DNA of 64,000 nucleotides. Source: Nocardia huaxiensis (GTDB lineage Bacteria; Actinomycetota; Actinomycetes; Mycobacteriales; Mycobacteriaceae). The stretch spans positions 7,316,001 to 7,380,000 of the forward strand of contig NZ_CP059399.1 of NCBI RefSeq assembly GCF_013744875.1, in the 5' to 3' direction. This document shows positions 1-8,695 of the stretch, piece after piece; positions within the stretch are counted from its first letter, which is position 1; each line of letters starts with the position of its first letter. A program made the translations under genes and the position numbers. The notes under the pieces are model-generated. The model had not been told where the DNA came from. It was given only the letters and a program-made list of their open reading frames with translations, and did not search any database.

Positions 1-381
1 CTCGCCGTAGAGGAAACCCTGCGCTACCAGAGCCCCGCCCAAGCCCTCCTCCGCGTGACCACGACAAACGTTGCCCTCCAAGGCATCACCATCCCCACCG
101 GCTCCCGTGTCCTCCCGCTCATCGGCTCGGCCCACCGCGACCCGCGCCACTGGCAAGCCCCGGACACCTTCGAGCTGGACCGGAAAACCAACGGCCACTT
201 GGCCTTCGGCACCGGCATCCACTACTGCATCGCCAACGCCCTGGCCCGCCTGGAAGCCCGCATCGCCCTGGAAACCCTGGCCCGCCGCACACCGGGCCTC
301 ACTCGCGCGGGTACCCCGACCCGCATCCCCAGCCCGGTCCTGCGGGGCCTGCGCACCCTGCCGGTGGCCGTCGAACCCTGA
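1..381 (+). CDS. Cytochrome P450, C-terminal part (start outside window)
   Basis: This is the last 126 residues of a cytochrome P450, a haem-thiolate monooxygenase; the gene begins upstream of the window. The K-helix ExxR motif is visible at residues 5-8 of the partial protein (E-T-L-R). The haem-binding signature FGTGIHYC follows, with the axial cysteine codon at 226-228 and then the usual ALARLEARIAL L-helix. The translation ends at TGA 379-381. The substrate cannot be told from the C-terminus. No ferredoxin gene follows directly; the next gene is convergent. Confidence 0.93.
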   Translation, partial: LAVEETLRYQSPAQALLRVTTTNVALQGITIPTGSRVLPLIGSAHRDPRHWQAPDTFELDRKTNGHLAFGTGIHYCIANALARLEARIALETLARRTPGLTRAGTPTRIPSPVLRGLRTLPVAVEP

Positions 382-394
382 CCGGACACGACCG

Positions 395-943
395 TCAGCG
401 CGGTTCGAGGTTGGCCAGTGCCTTGGCGAGCCGGGTGGCGCGGGTCTTCCCGCTGCGCGCGCGTAGGAGCTCCAGCACGATCGCGTACCGGCGGGTGCGA
501 TCGAGTTCCTCGAACGCGGCCCGGGCGGCCGGGCGCCGGTCGAGCGCTTCGGCGAGGTCCGGCGGAACGGTGAAGCTGGATTGGGAGGGGTAGGCGGCCG
601 CCCAGCGGCCGTCGGCCTTGGCCGCCGCGACTTCCGCGAGGCCGGGGGCGCGCATGCGGCCCGCCGCGGTGAGCTCGGCGACCTTGTCGACATTCACCTG
701 CGACCAGTGGCTGCGCGGGCGGCGCGGAACGTATTTCTGCAGGTAGTACTCCGAGTCCAGCCCCTTGCGCTGCCCCGAGATCCACCCCCAGCACAGGCCG
801 ACGTCGACCGCCTCGTCACTGGTCAGCGACGGGATGCCGGAGCCCGCTTTGGCCATGCGAATCCAGACTCCTTCCGGCACAGCGTGATTGGCCTCGAGCC
901 AGGTGTCGAAGGCCGCCGCGTCGGAGAAGGTCACCGGATCCAT
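395..943 (-). CDS. YdeI/OmpD-associated family protein
   Basis: This 182-residue soluble protein begins MDPVTFSDAAAFDTWLEAN and contains GVWIRMAKAGSGIPSLTSDEAVDVGLCWGWISGQRKG, followed by YLQKYVPRRPRSHWSQVN; each segment is typical of the YdeI (OmpD-associated) family, whose biochemical function is not established. The C-terminus carries the usual basic, helical YdeI tail with a run of basic residues near RRYAIVLELLRARSGKTRATR. It is read divergently from the DUF4097 gene, and the intervening region holds an 18-bp palindrome. No signal peptide or membrane segment is seen. Confidence 0.85.
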   Translation of the reverse strand: MDPVTFSDAAAFDTWLEANHAVPEGVWIRMAKAGSGIPSLTSDEAVDVGLCWGWISGQRKGLDSEYYLQKYVPRRPRSHWSQVNVDKVAELTAAGRMRAPGLAEVAAAKADGRWAAAYPSQSSFTVPPDLAEALDRRPAARAAFEELDRTRRYAIVLELLRARSGKTRATRLAKALANLEPR

Positions 944-986
944 TGGCCCAGCCTCCCAGAGACCACCGACACATCACCCTTGCGTC

Positions 987-1004
987 TACGTATACATATA
1001 CGTA
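987..1004. promoter_or_regulatory. 18-bp palindrome in divergent promoter region
   Basis: The arms TACGTATA and TATACGTA are perfect reverse complements separated by two bases. The AT-rich element lies in the 116-bp space between the divergent YdeI-like and DUF4097 genes, about 55 bp before the ATG of the latter. It looks like the operator of a dimeric regulator and may overlap a -10 hexamer (TATACAT). The cognate regulator is not identifiable here. Confidence 0.6.
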
Positions 1005-1059
1005 CAGTGGTGAGCGCAGGTGCAACAGCACTCACTTCCGAAGAAAGTCAGGGAACGAC

Positions 1060-1698
1060 ATGCCTACATTCCAGACGCCCGCGCCGATCGCCGTCACCGT
1101 CGATCTGCCCATCGCGAACGTCGTCGTCCTCGCCTCCGACCGCGCCGACACCGTCGTCGAGGTCCGGCCGGCCGATGCGACCAAGAAGGATGACGTGCGT
1201 ATCGCCGAAAAGACCCGGGTCGGGTTCACCGACGGCGAGCTGACCGTGGACATGCCGACGAGCCGTCGGCTCAGCCCGTTCGGCGGCAAGGGCGCGATCG
1301 AGGTGCGCATCGAGGTGCCCGCCGGATCCCGGTTGCGGGGCGTGGTCGCGATGGGCCGGCTCACCGGCGTGGGCGAATTCGGCGAGTGCGATCTCGAGGT
1401 CTCGGCGGGCGACATCGTCATCGAGCGCCCGCACGGTTCGGTGACCGCCAGAACCGCCAAGGGCGATATCCGCGTCGACGCGGCCGCGCGCGGCGTGCTC
1501 GATCTGGCGACCCAGATGGGTGAGCTGGAGGTGGGGATCGTGCCGGGCAGCGCGGTACAGCTGGCCTCGACCACCCTGCACGGCGCCGTGCAGAACCAGC
1601 TCGCCCCGGCGACCCGCTCGGGCGAGGAGAACACCGTGCGGGTGAACGCCCGCACCTCCTACGGCAATATCATCGTCCGCCAGGCCACCGCCGCCTGA
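1060..1698 (+). CDS. DUF4097 family beta-strand repeat protein
   Basis: This 212-residue protein begins MPTFQTPAPIAVTVDLPIANVVV. It consists of repeated short beta-strands with alternating hydrophobic residues (IEVRIEVPAGSRL, GDIVIERPHGSVTARTAKGDI, YGNIIVRQA), the pattern of DUF4097 putative adhesin-like beta-helix proteins. No signal peptide is evident, so it is probably cytoplasmic. ATG 1060 is chosen because it follows an AGGGAA ribosome-binding site by about six bases; the upstream in-frame codons lie in the palindromic promoter region. In other actinobacteria such genes often sit beside a small regulator and ABC genes, which are absent here. Function unknown. Confidence 0.85.
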   Translation: MPTFQTPAPIAVTVDLPIANVVVLASDRADTVVEVRPADATKKDDVRIAEKTRVGFTDGELTVDMPTSRRLSPFGGKGAIEVRIEVPAGSRLRGVVAMGRLTGVGEFGECDLEVSAGDIVIERPHGSVTARTAKGDIRVDAAARGVLDLATQMGELEVGIVPGSAVQLASTTLHGAVQNQLAPATRSGEENTVRVNARTSYGNIIVRQATAA

Positions 1699-1730
1699 AC
1701 CACGTCGGGAATACCGCTGCCGCACACACC

Positions 1731-1753
1731 GATCGCGTCGGGCCCACGCGATC
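1731..1753. terminator. Hairpin between convergent genes
   Basis: GATCGCGT at 1731-1738 pairs perfectly with ACGCGATC at 1746-1753 across a 7-base loop. It lies between the ends of the DUF4097 gene and the convergent kinase gene, so it may terminate both. There is no U-tract, which is common in actinobacteria. Confidence 0.5.
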
Positions 1754-1773
1754 CGCAGGCGGCACAACCGGTC

Positions 1774-3495
1774 TCACTCGCTGGCGTAGACGCTGACGAT
1801 CGTGCCGTCGAGGTTGGCGGCGAGGTAGCCGGTGCTGTTGTAGGCGTCGCTGAGGTAGACGCGAATGGTCGGCTTGTCGTCGTTGAAGGTCCAGGCGGAG
1901 TCGACGATGACGTAGCGCATGGTCGGGTTGGGGACATTGAGCTTGTCGTCGGCGGCTTTCAACAGGCCGGGGAGAATACTCCAGTCGATGTCACCCAGGC
2001 GGACGGTGCCGGTTTCGGTGCGGGTGCCGCCGGGGCCCTGGCGGGTGGCCACGCCATTGCGGTAGGTGTAGGAGTCGTATTTCTTGGTGCTGCCGGTGAC
2101 GGGAACGCTGGCGTTGGCGTACTCCGGATAGAACGTCGCCTCGGTGAATTCCTTGCCACCGCAGGCTTTCTCCAGTGCCGTGATCGCTTGACGGATGCCG
2201 TCCGCGGTCAGCAGGTCCGCGGACTTGCCGGTGGTGGCCGCGGTCGTCGTGCGGCCGGGCTGTCCGCCGCCCGGCGGCTCGATCACCAGCGATGGCTGGC
2301 CGGGGATCGTGGGCTGATTCGAATTCGCCTGTGAATCGGTCGATTTCGGCCAGAACACCACCGCGGCGACCAGGGCTGCCGCCGCGGCGAAACTTGCCAT
2401 GATCCACCACGGGGCGAAACTACGCCCCCGCTGGGGCATCGGATCCGAGGGCTGCGGGGCGAAAGGCGCCGGCTGTGGCGAGTTCGCCTGGGCGGCAAAT
2501 GGTCCCGAGGTCGCCGGACCCGGCCACGCGGCCTGCGGGGTAGCCGGTACCGAATCCAGCCGCCCCGGCTGCGATCCGATGGAGGCGGGCGCGGATCGGG
2601 GCCCGGACGGGTACCCGGGCGGTGCGGATTGCCCAGGTGCGGAATCGAATCGGGGTGGGACGAAGGATCCGGCCGCACCCATGGCCTCGGCGAGCATCCA
2701 GTCGGCCTGGTCGAGAGTGGGGCGCTGGTTGGGGTCGGGGGTCAGGAGTGCGCGCAGGACCGTATTCAGCGAGCCGGCGCGTTCGGGCGGCGGGACCTCG
2801 CCTTTCAGCACGGCGGCCAGGGTGGCGACCGTGGTGTCGCGGCGCATGGGGTGATAGCCCTCGACCGCCACGTACATGACCAGCGCCAGCGACCACAGGT
2901 CGGAGGCGGGGTGGCCCTCCTCACCCTGAAGGCGTTCGGGAGCAACGTAATCGAGGGAGCCGACGACGCTGCCAGTGGAGGTGAGGCCGTTCATGCCGTC
3001 GATGGCGGCGATGCCGAAATCGGTGAGGACCGGCGAACCGTCCTCGCGCAGCAGGACGTTCGCGGGTTTGATGTCACGGTGCAGAACGCCGACCGCGTGT
3101 GCGGCGCGCAGGGCCGCCAGCAGGCCGCGCCCGAGGTAGGCGGCGTGGGCGGGGGCGAGCGGGCCCTGGGCGAGCAGGTCGGCGAGGCTGCGCCCGCGCA
3201 CGAGTTCCATCACGATCCAGGGATGTTCGGCCGCGGGCGAATCCACGATGTGGTGGATGGCCACCACGTTCGGGTGGCCGATCCGCGCCAGCGCCCGCGC
3301 CTCGCGCAGGACCCGTTCGCGTTGCACCGCGGCCGATCCGGGCGCGCCGTCCGCGTCGGCGGCGCGCACCTCCTTCAAGGCCACTTCGCGATGCAGCATG
3401 AGGTCGTAGGCCCGCCACACCGTTCCCATACCGCCGCTGCCGAGCGGCTCGAGCAATTCGAAACGCCCGTCGACCACTGTCCGCCCGGAAATCAC
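1774..3495 (-). CDS. Membrane-anchored serine/threonine protein kinase
   Basis: This 573-residue Hanks-type kinase has its catalytic domain at residues ~11-275: glycine-rich loop GSGGMG (19-24), ATP-anchoring Lys41 in VALK, HRDIKPAN with catalytic Asp141, DFG 159-161 and APE 185-187. A proline/glycine/serine-rich juxtamembrane linker (~280-360) leads to one transmembrane helix (~363-382, WWIMASFAAAAALVAAVVFW). The ~190-residue extracytoplasmic part is not PASTA; it has a Thr-rich stretch followed by a ~150-residue globular domain that I do not recognise. Topology suggests it senses something outside the cell and phosphorylates cytoplasmic proteins. It starts with GTG and stands alone on its strand. 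Confidence 0.93.
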   Translation of the reverse strand: MISGRTVVDGRFELLEPLGSGGMGTVWRAYDLMLHREVALKEVRAADADGAPGSAAVQRERVLREARALARIGHPNVVAIHHIVDSPAAEHPWIVMELVRGRSLADLLAQGPLAPAHAAYLGRGLLAALRAAHAVGVLHRDIKPANVLLREDGSPVLTDFGIAAIDGMNGLTSTGSVVGSLDYVAPERLQGEEGHPASDLWSLALVMYVAVEGYHPMRRDTTVATLAAVLKGEVPPPERAGSLNTVLRALLTPDPNQRPTLDQADWMLAEAMGAAGSFVPPRFDSAPGQSAPPGYPSGPRSAPASIGSQPGRLDSVPATPQAAWPGPATSGPFAAQANSPQPAPFAPQPSDPMPQRGRSFAPWWIMASFAAAAALVAAVVFWPKSTDSQANSNQPTIPGQPSLVIEPPGGGQPGRTTTAATTGKSADLLTADGIRQAITALEKACGGKEFTEATFYPEYANASVPVTGSTKKYDSYTYRNGVATRQGPGGTRTETGTVRLGDIDWSILPGLLKAADDKLNVPNPTMRYVIVDSAWTFNDDKPTIRVYLSDAYNSTGYLAANLDGTIVSVYASE

Positions 3496-3537
3496 GGCGC
3501 AAGCCTATTGGTATCGCCGCGGCAAAGCGAGACGCCG

Positions 3538-4359
3538 CTACGCCTCGGCGGTGAACTCCGGATCCGGCAGGGTGTCACCGGTTTCCAGCAGGGTCTTGAG
3601 GTTGGACAGGATGGCGGGCCAGCCCTCGGTGATGCCCTGCAGCATGGTGCTGCCGGGCTGGAAGCCATCGTGCACGACGGTGAGCTTCACCATCTCGCCG
3701 CCGACGGGCTCGATCTCGAAGGCCACCTTGGAGCGCTGCTCGGCCATGAGTTTCGCGGTGTCCTCGGCGCTGAAGCCGAATTGCTCGCCGAAGGCGGTGT
3801 CCACGGTGTGCCAGGTGTAGGCGAGCCGGCGGTACGGATCGGATTCGAGGATCGTCTGTTCGGGATCCTTGCTCACCCAACCGGATTGCTCCCATGTCAT
3901 GGGGGATCCGGTTTTCCAGTCGGTGTCGAAGGTCGCGCCCCAGTACCGCTTGGTGAAGGCGGGATCGGTCAGGGCTCGCCACAGCTGCTCGGGCGTGGTG
4001 CGAATGTAGGTGGTGTAGACGAATTCGTCGCTCATGGTCGCGCTCTCCAATGCGGATTTGAGGTCCGCGAGTGCGTGCACGCGCCCGCGGTCGTATCGGC
4101 TGATCCAGCGGTCGGCGATGGCATTGACGGGTTCGGTGTTGAGAAAGTGCAGCTTCTCGCGGCCCCGGCGCAGGGTGGTCACCAGATTGGCGGCCTCCAG
4201 GAGCGCCAGATGCTTGCTGACGGCCTGGCGGGTCATGTCGAGCCCGGCGCAGAGTTCGCGCAGGGTCTGGCCGTTGCGGTCGTTGAGGCTGTCGAGCAGC
4301 CTGCGCCGGCTCGGGTCGGCCAGGGCCTTGAATACGTCGGCCTCGAACATGTCGTCCAC
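3538..4359 (-). CDS. ArsR-type regulator fused to an SRPBCC (AHSA1-like) domain
   Basis: Residues ~1-95 form an ArsR winged helix (FKALADPSRRRLLDSLN, then LDMTRQAVSKHLALLEAANLV as recognition helix). After a short linker, residues ~108-260 are an AHSA1/START-like SRPBCC domain (YTTYIRTTPEQLWRALTDPAFTKRYWG, then WEQSGWVSKDPEQTILESDPYRRLAYTWH, and C-terminal TEGWPAILSNLKTLLETG). In many bacteria these are two adjacent genes; here they are one 273-residue protein, so the SRPBCC pocket may be the ligand-sensing part. No metal-binding cysteine cluster is present. Two 16-bp palindromes upstream are the likely operators. Start GTG 4359 or ATG 4350 are both possible. Confidence 0.9.
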   Translation of the reverse strand: MDDMFEADVFKALADPSRRRLLDSLNDRNGQTLRELCAGLDMTRQAVSKHLALLEAANLVTTLRRGREKLHFLNTEPVNAIADRWISRYDRGRVHALADLKSALESATMSDEFVYTTYIRTTPEQLWRALTDPAFTKRYWGATFDTDWKTGSPMTWEQSGWVSKDPEQTILESDPYRRLAYTWHTVDTAFGEQFGFSAEDTAKLMAEQRSKVAFEIEPVGGEMVKLTVVHDGFQPGSTMLQGITEGWPAILSNLKTLLETGDTLPDPEFTAEA

Positions 4360-4392
4360 CGGGGCACCTTATCCGTGTATCCCTCTCGTCGA

Positions 4393-4438
4393 GCAACCTG
4401 GTGGTTGCATGAACGAGAATAGGCAACCATATGGTTGC
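4393..4438. promoter_or_regulatory. Two 16-bp inverted repeats, probable ArsR operator
   Basis: GCAACCATATGGTTGC (4423-4438) is a perfect palindrome. GCAACC-TGGT-GGTTGC (4393-4408) is a second copy with the same 6-bp arms, starting exactly 30 bp away (about three helical turns). Both sit just upstream of the ArsR-SRPBCC gene and 88 bp or more from the divergent AAA ATPase gene. Size and symmetry suit an ArsR dimer, implying autoregulation; that is an inference. Confidence 0.7.
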
Positions 4439-4525
4439 GCGTCAAGACACGCCCGGATCCGGCTATCGAGACTCGGATGCGTGTCCGAAAGGAGAAAGTC
4501 GCCTTTCCGGCCCGCTACCGGCAGG

Positions 4526-5779
4526 ATGTCGAGGGTGTTGCGCAGTTTTCAGGTGACCAATCACCGATCCCTCGCAGAGCCGCAGGAGTTGCGGCTCACC
4601 CGTGGCAACGGGCCGGTTGCCACCCCCGTCACCGCTGTGTACGGCGCGGCCGCCACCGGCAAGACCGGATTGGTGGATGCGCTCGAGCGGATGCGCGACG
4701 CCGTGCTCAACTCCGTCTCCGGATGGGATCCCTACTCCGGGCCGGTGCGCACCCCGCACCTCGGATTCGCGGACCGCCCAACCGAATTCGTGGCGCACTT
4801 CGTAGCGGAGGGCTGCCCGTACACCTACGGATTCCGGCTCGACAATGCCGACGTGACCGCCGAATGGCTGTGGTCGCATCCGCACAATCGCAAACGCGTC
4901 GTCTACGAACGCGACGGCGACGACATCCGCATCGGACCCCAATTCGAGGCCGCCCGTTACGGACTGGGTGCGGTGGTGCCGCTGGTGCGCCCGAACGCCC
5001 TGCTGCTCAGCCTGTCCGGGCAGCTGTACGCCGAACCGCTCGTGCCCGCCTACCGCTGGTTCCAGTCCCTGCTGGAAGTGCAATGCGGGCAAGCCGATCC
5101 GCAGGAACTCGCGCATCGCGTCGGCAGCCACATCTCCCGCTCCACCGATCACGCCGTGCGCATGCTCACCCTGCTGCGCTCGGCCGACCTCGGCATCACC
5201 GATCTGCTGCTGCCCGCCGACGACCCCATGTACGCCGACTACCTGCGCGACCTCGACAACGACATCGCGGGCACCACAAAGGAAATCGACTCCTGCACCA
5301 GCTCCGCGAGCTACGCCGAGGAACTGTTCCTGGAGCACGGTGTCACCGTCACGCTGTTGCAGCGTGAACTCACCAACCTCTACGCCGCCCGCGACGCCCT
5401 GTACTCGCGCATGGTGGCCCGGCGCGGCGTCGGCCTGGGACTCGTGCACGAAGGCATCGACACCGCCTTCGACATCACCGACGAATCCACCGCCACCCTG
5501 GCCATGCTGCGACTACTCCCGCCCATGCTCGACGCCCTCGACGCCGGTGGTGTGCTCGCCGTCGACGATATCGACGCCCACCTCACCCCCGAGGCCGCCG
5601 ACCGCCTCATCCAACTCTTCCAGAACCCCGAAACCAATACCCAAGGGGCACAACTCATCTTCACCACCGCCAACCGGCCGCTCATCGACCGCGGCAACGG
5701 GCGCTCCCAGACCAAACGCACCACCGTCTGGCAGCTGCGCCGCACACCCGAGGGAACCTCCGAGCTCACCGCACAGTGA
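4526..5779 (+). CDS. AAA ATPase (AAA_15/AAA_21, OLD-like ABC ATPase fold)
   Basis: This 417-residue protein begins MSRVLRSFQVTNHRSL, the usual beta-strand opening of RecF/OLD-like ATPases. Walker A is at residues 40-47 (GAAATGKT) and a Walker-B-like segment at ~343-351 (VLAVDDIDAHL), where DD replaces the common DE. A short TTANRPL segment after it occupies the usual sensor/His position. There is no TOPRIM, HEPN or nuclease domain. The middle is helical and may act as a coiled-coil insertion. Family members occur in phage-defence modules (PtuA, AbiL, retron ATPases), but no toxin or nuclease gene is next to it, so a defence role is only a possibility. ATG 4526 is preceded by GGCAGG. Confidence 0.8.
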   Translation: MSRVLRSFQVTNHRSLAEPQELRLTRGNGPVATPVTAVYGAAATGKTGLVDALERMRDAVLNSVSGWDPYSGPVRTPHLGFADRPTEFVAHFVAEGCPYTYGFRLDNADVTAEWLWSHPHNRKRVVYERDGDDIRIGPQFEAARYGLGAVVPLVRPNALLLSLSGQLYAEPLVPAYRWFQSLLEVQCGQADPQELAHRVGSHISRSTDHAVRMLTLLRSADLGITDLLLPADDPMYADYLRDLDNDIAGTTKEIDSCTSSASYAEELFLEHGVTVTLLQRELTNLYAARDALYSRMVARRGVGLGLVHEGIDTAFDITDESTATLAMLRLLPPMLDALDAGGVLAVDDIDAHLTPEAADRLIQLFQNPETNTQGAQLIFTTANRPLIDRGNGRSQTKRTTVWQLRRTPEGTSELTAQ

Positions 5780-5838
5780 GGTGGCCCGGCTCGCGCGCCA
5801 CACTGCGTCCGCGAGCCGGATCCGGCGAGCCGCCTAGC

Positions 5839-6237
5839 ATGGGTGACATGCTCATGCAGCTCACGTTCGTCCTGCTGATGGCCGGCACCCTGGTGGCCCT
5901 GCTCATGTACTTCCGCAAGGGCCGCGACGCGTCGTCCATGCCGCAACCGGAATCCGGGACGCTGTACGTCACCGGCGTGAGCCCCCGCCCGGACGCGACC
6001 GGCGAGCAGTACGTCACCCTCGCGGGCAGCATCTCCGGACCATCGCTGGTGGCCTACGAGGTGTACGGCCGCTTCGCCTGGGACGTGAACCAGTGGCCCT
6101 CCCCCGGCGACCAGATCCCCGTCGTCTACCCGGCCGGCAAGCCCGACCACTGGCAGATCGGCCACCCCGGCGCCCGCCCATACCTCGGCACCCGTCGGCA
6201 GAATCCACAGAAGGGCACCGAACCGGGCGGCTTGTGA
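5839..6237 (+). CDS. Small single-pass membrane protein, unknown function
   Basis: The ~132-residue product starts with a hydrophobic helix (MQLTFVLLMAGTLVALLMYF), followed by KGRDAS and a soluble part of about 100 residues containing GTLYVTGVSPRPDATGEQYVTLAGSISGPS and a conserved-looking VYGRFAWDVNQWPSPGDQIPVVYPAGKPDHWQ. The helix could be an anchor with the tail outside or an uncleaved signal. Starts at 5839, 5848 and 5854 are all in frame and none has a clear ribosome-binding site. It lies 59 bp after the AAA ATPase on the same strand and may be co-transcribed. Not recognised as a named family. Confidence 0.7.
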   Translation: MGDMLMQLTFVLLMAGTLVALLMYFRKGRDASSMPQPESGTLYVTGVSPRPDATGEQYVTLAGSISGPSLVAYEVYGRFAWDVNQWPSPGDQIPVVYPAGKPDHWQIGHPGARPYLGTRRQNPQKGTEPGGL

Positions 6238-6271
6238 CGGTTCAGCGCCCGGCGACAGCCGGTTCGTGCGC

Positions 6272-6472
6272 TCACTCCCCGCCACCGCCACCACCGCAGC
6301 CCCCGCCGCAGCCGCCACCACAGCCGCCACCCGAACCTCCGCCTCCCCCGCCGCCGTAACCGCGGCGGCGACTGCGACCGCTGCTGCTGCCGCGACCGCC
6401 GGAAGAGCGGCCGATGATGATGACGACGACCGCGATCGCGATGACAATGCCGATGATTCCCAAGGTCTCCAT
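6272..6472 (-). CDS. Mini membrane protein with Gly/Cys-rich tail
   Basis: The predicted 66-residue protein has an N-terminal transmembrane helix (METLGIIGIVIAIAVVVIIIG), a Ser/Arg/Gly linker (GRSSGGRGSSSGRSRRRG), then a tail of about 26 residues that is almost all glycine, punctuated by three cysteines in GGGC units. Similar Gly/Cys tails end some larger actinobacterial membrane proteins. An upstream GTG at 6508 would add 12 residues; ATG 6472 starts just before the helix. The coding evidence is mainly the clean helix-plus-tail architecture, so this is less certain than its neighbours. Function unknown. Confidence 0.55.
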   Translation of the reverse strand: METLGIIGIVIAIAVVVIIIGRSSGGRGSSSGRSRRRGYGGGGGGGSGGGCGGGCGGGCGGGGGGE

Positions 6473-6507
6473 GGGCAAAATGTATGGAGCGCTGGGGTTT
6501 CGCAACA

Positions 6508-6523
6508 CCTGACAGCTGTCAGG
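6508..6523. promoter_or_regulatory. Perfect 16-bp palindrome
   Basis: CCTGACAGCTGTCAGG lies 36 bp before the ATG of the Gly/Cys mini-protein and 8 bp beyond the stop of the MetE-like gene. With no loop it is a poor hairpin but a good dimer operator. Its core TGACAGCTGTCA recurs with one change (TGACAGTTGTCA) at 46305-46316. Confidence 0.45.
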
Positions 6524-6530
6524 GTCGAGC

Positions 6531-7577
6531 TCAGTCGAAGGTCAGGGCTTCCGGCTCGTCGGCGTAGGTGCGTGCGGTCTCGGCGGCGAGGCCGAGGGCC
6601 TTTCGCGCCCAGGACAGCGGTGCTCCGGCGAGCCCGCAGGCGGGGGTGACGAGGATCTGGTCGGCCAGCAGGCGTCGCCGGAAGCCCAGCCGATCCATCA
6701 GTCGCACACCGGGTTCGGCGATGTCGCGCCAGGTGATCGGCTTGGACGGCGGCTCGGCGGGAACCAGGCCCAGGGCCAGGTACTTTCCGGCGTCGAGCAG
6801 TTCGCCGACGCTGTCCAGGTCGGCGGTGCCGATGGCGGCCAGGTCGAATCCGATTGCGGCGGCGGCACTCTTGCGCAGGAATCCGAGGGCCGGCCGGTCG
6901 GCGCAGGTGTGCACGAGCACCGGGCCGGACTGCGCGGTGATCACCGTGTCCAGGACGTGCAGGGCCTCCGGCTCCGGCTTGGCGCGCACGGTGTTCATGA
7001 CGCTGGGACCCGTCAGGCTGCCCTCCAGCACCGCCGTCAGCAGCGGTTCATCCACCTGCACAAGCACTTCCGCGCCCAGCCGCTTGCCCGCCTCGGCGAC
7101 ATGATTGCGCACTCCTTCGGCCAGTGACTCCGAAAGATCCCGCAGCGCACCGGAATCGGTGAGCACGCGATGCCCGCCCGGCAGCTCCACCTCGGCGGCG
7201 AGGGTCAGCGGCCCGGTCACCTGCACCTTCACCGAGCGTCCGGCACCGGCCAGACCCGCTGTCTCCCAGGCTTCTTCGAGTGCGTCCAGATCGGTCCGCA
7301 GCAGATCGTGCGCCCGCCGCGACACCGCGCCCGGACGCTGAGCCAGCCGGTATCCCCGCGTGGTGCTGTCGAATTGCATTTCGACCAGCAGCGCCGAGGT
7401 CCGGCCGATCATGTCCGCGCCGATACCGCGCGCGGGCAACTCCACCAGATGCGGCAGCTCCCCCAGCTCGCCCACAATGGTCGCGGCGGCCTCCCGGGCA
7501 TCGGCGCCCGGCCACGATCCGACCCCGGTCGCGATCCCGCCCCGGAGCCCGGCCGCTCCGGATTCGACGTCACTCAC
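6531..7577 (-). CDS. MetE/UroD-superfamily zinc methyltransferase-like protein
   Basis: This 348-residue protein corresponds to the C-terminal catalytic half of cobalamin-independent methionine synthase (MetE is about 750 residues). The expected zinc ligands are seen: His223 and Cys225 in VHTCAD and Cys314 in TPACGLAG. The opening [13 protein letters not shown] matches the family, and DEP at ~176-178 is the usual acidic motif. M. tuberculosis has a homologue (Rv3015c) annotated as methionine synthase-like. Without the N-terminal folate-binding half, the methyl donor and acceptor are unknown. Its GTG start overlaps the mnmA stop by four bases (GTGA), implying translational coupling in one operon. 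Confidence 0.85.
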   Translation of the reverse strand: MSDVESGAAGLRGGIATGVGSWPGADAREAAATIVGELGELPHLVELPARGIGADMIGRTSALLVEMQFDSTTRGYRLAQRPGAVSRRAHDLLRTDLDALEEAWETAGLAGAGRSVKVQVTGPLTLAAEVELPGGHRVLTDSGALRDLSESLAEGVRNHVAEAGKRLGAEVLVQVDEPLLTAVLEGSLTGPSVMNTVRAKPEPEALHVLDTVITAQSGPVLVHTCADRPALGFLRKSAAAAIGFDLAAIGTADLDSVGELLDAGKYLALGLVPAEPPSKPITWRDIAEPGVRLMDRLGFRRRLLADQILVTPACGLAGAPLSWARKALGLAAETARTYADEPEALTFD

Positions 7578-8695
7578 CGGGCGTTGTCCGCGACCAGTTC
7601 GCTTGCGTACGAGTGGGGTTCACGCTCGGTGCCGGAAATGGTGCCGCTGCCCAGCACTTCGTCGCCGTCGGCGTCGGGGCGGTACATGACCACGGCCTGA
7701 CCGCGCGCCACACCGGTGAGCGGTGCGCGCAGGCGCACCACCAGGCCGCCGTCCACGGGCTCGACGACCGCGGGCGCGAGCCCACCGTGGGCGCGCACCT
7801 GCACCACGCATTCGACAGGGCCGGAAGGGGTTTCACCCGAGGTCCAGATGGCGCGCTCGGCCAGGACCGTCCAGACCTCGAGATCCTTGGCCGGGCCGAC
7901 GCGCACGGTGCCGGAATCGGGATCGATATCGGTGACGTAGCGCGGCAGTCCGTCGGCGGCCGGGCCCGGCAGACCCAGACCCTTGCGCTGGCCGATGGTG
8001 AAGCCGTGCACGCCTTCATGATCGGCGAGCTTGGTGCCGTCGGCATCCAGCACCGCACCCGGGCGGACACCGATCTTCGCGCCCAGGAAGGCGCGGGTGT
8101 CACCGGAGGGGATGAAGCAGATGTCGTGGCTGTCGGGCTTGTTCGCCACGGCCAGACCGCGCGCCGCCGCCTCCTCGCGGATCTGCGGCTTGGGAGTGTC
8201 GCCGACCGGGAACATGGCCCGGGACAACTGATCCGCGGTGAGCACCGCGAGCACATACGACTGATCCTTGTCGGCGTCGACGGCCCGGCGCAGCACGCCG
8301 TCCTCGAGCCGCGCGTAGTGCCCGGTCACCACGGCGTCGAAGCCCAGCGCCACGGCACGATCGGCCAGCGCCGAGAACTTGATCTTCTCGTTGCAGCGCA
8401 GGCACGGGTTCGGCGTCTCCCCCGCGGCGTACGCGGCGACGAAATCGTCGATCACGTCTTCCTTGAACCGGTCCGCGAAATCCCAGACGTAGAACGGGAT
8501 TCCGAGCACATCGGCGGCACGGCGGGCGTCACCCGCGTCCTCCTTGGAGCAGCAGCCCCGCGATCCGGTGCGCAGCGTGCCCGGTGACGCGGACAGCGCC
8601 AGATGCACGCCGACCACCTCGTGCCCGGCCTCCACGGCGCGGGCGGCGGCCACCGCGGAATCCACGCCACCACTCATCGCGGCAAGTACACGCAC
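7574..8695 (-). CDS. mnmA: tRNA-specific 2-thiouridylase MnmA
   Basis: MnmA places sulfur at C2 of the wobble uridine of tRNA Lys, Glu and Gln in the cytoplasm. The 373-residue protein shows the PP-loop SGGVDS (residues 8-13) for tRNA adenylation, the first catalytic cysteine in NPC (Cys98, with CN following) and the second in HDICFIP (Cys193), plus DKDQSYVL and [11 protein letters not shown] 8695 is chosen because it follows AGGGAGG by five bases and overlaps the last base of the desulfurase stop (TAGTG). The longer open frame upstream runs back into the desulfurase gene and is non-coding in that frame. The sulfur donor is encoded immediately upstream. Confidence 0.96.
   Translation of the reverse strand: MRVLAAMSGGVDSAVAAARAVEAGHEVVGVHLALSASPGTLRTGSRGCCSKEDAGDARRAADVLGIPFYVWDFADRFKEDVIDDFVAAYAAGETPNPCLRCNEKIKFSALADRAVALGFDAVVTGHYARLEDGVLRRAVDADKDQSYVLAVLTADQLSRAMFPVGDTPKPQIREEAAARGLAVANKPDSHDICFIPSGDTRAFLGAKIGVRPGAVLDADGTKLADHEGVHGFTIGQRKGLGLPGPAADGLPRYVTDIDPDSGTVRVGPAKDLEVWTVLAERAIWTSGETPSGPVECVVQVRAHGGLAPAVVEPVDGGLVVRLRAPLTGVARGQAVVMYRPDADGDEVLGSGTISGTEREPHSYASELVADNAR

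Noticed and set aside
2629..4422. Long open frame on the plus strand across the kinase and ArsR genes
   Set aside because: It is antisense to two well-supported genes and its translation has no recognisable domain; high GC creates such frames.
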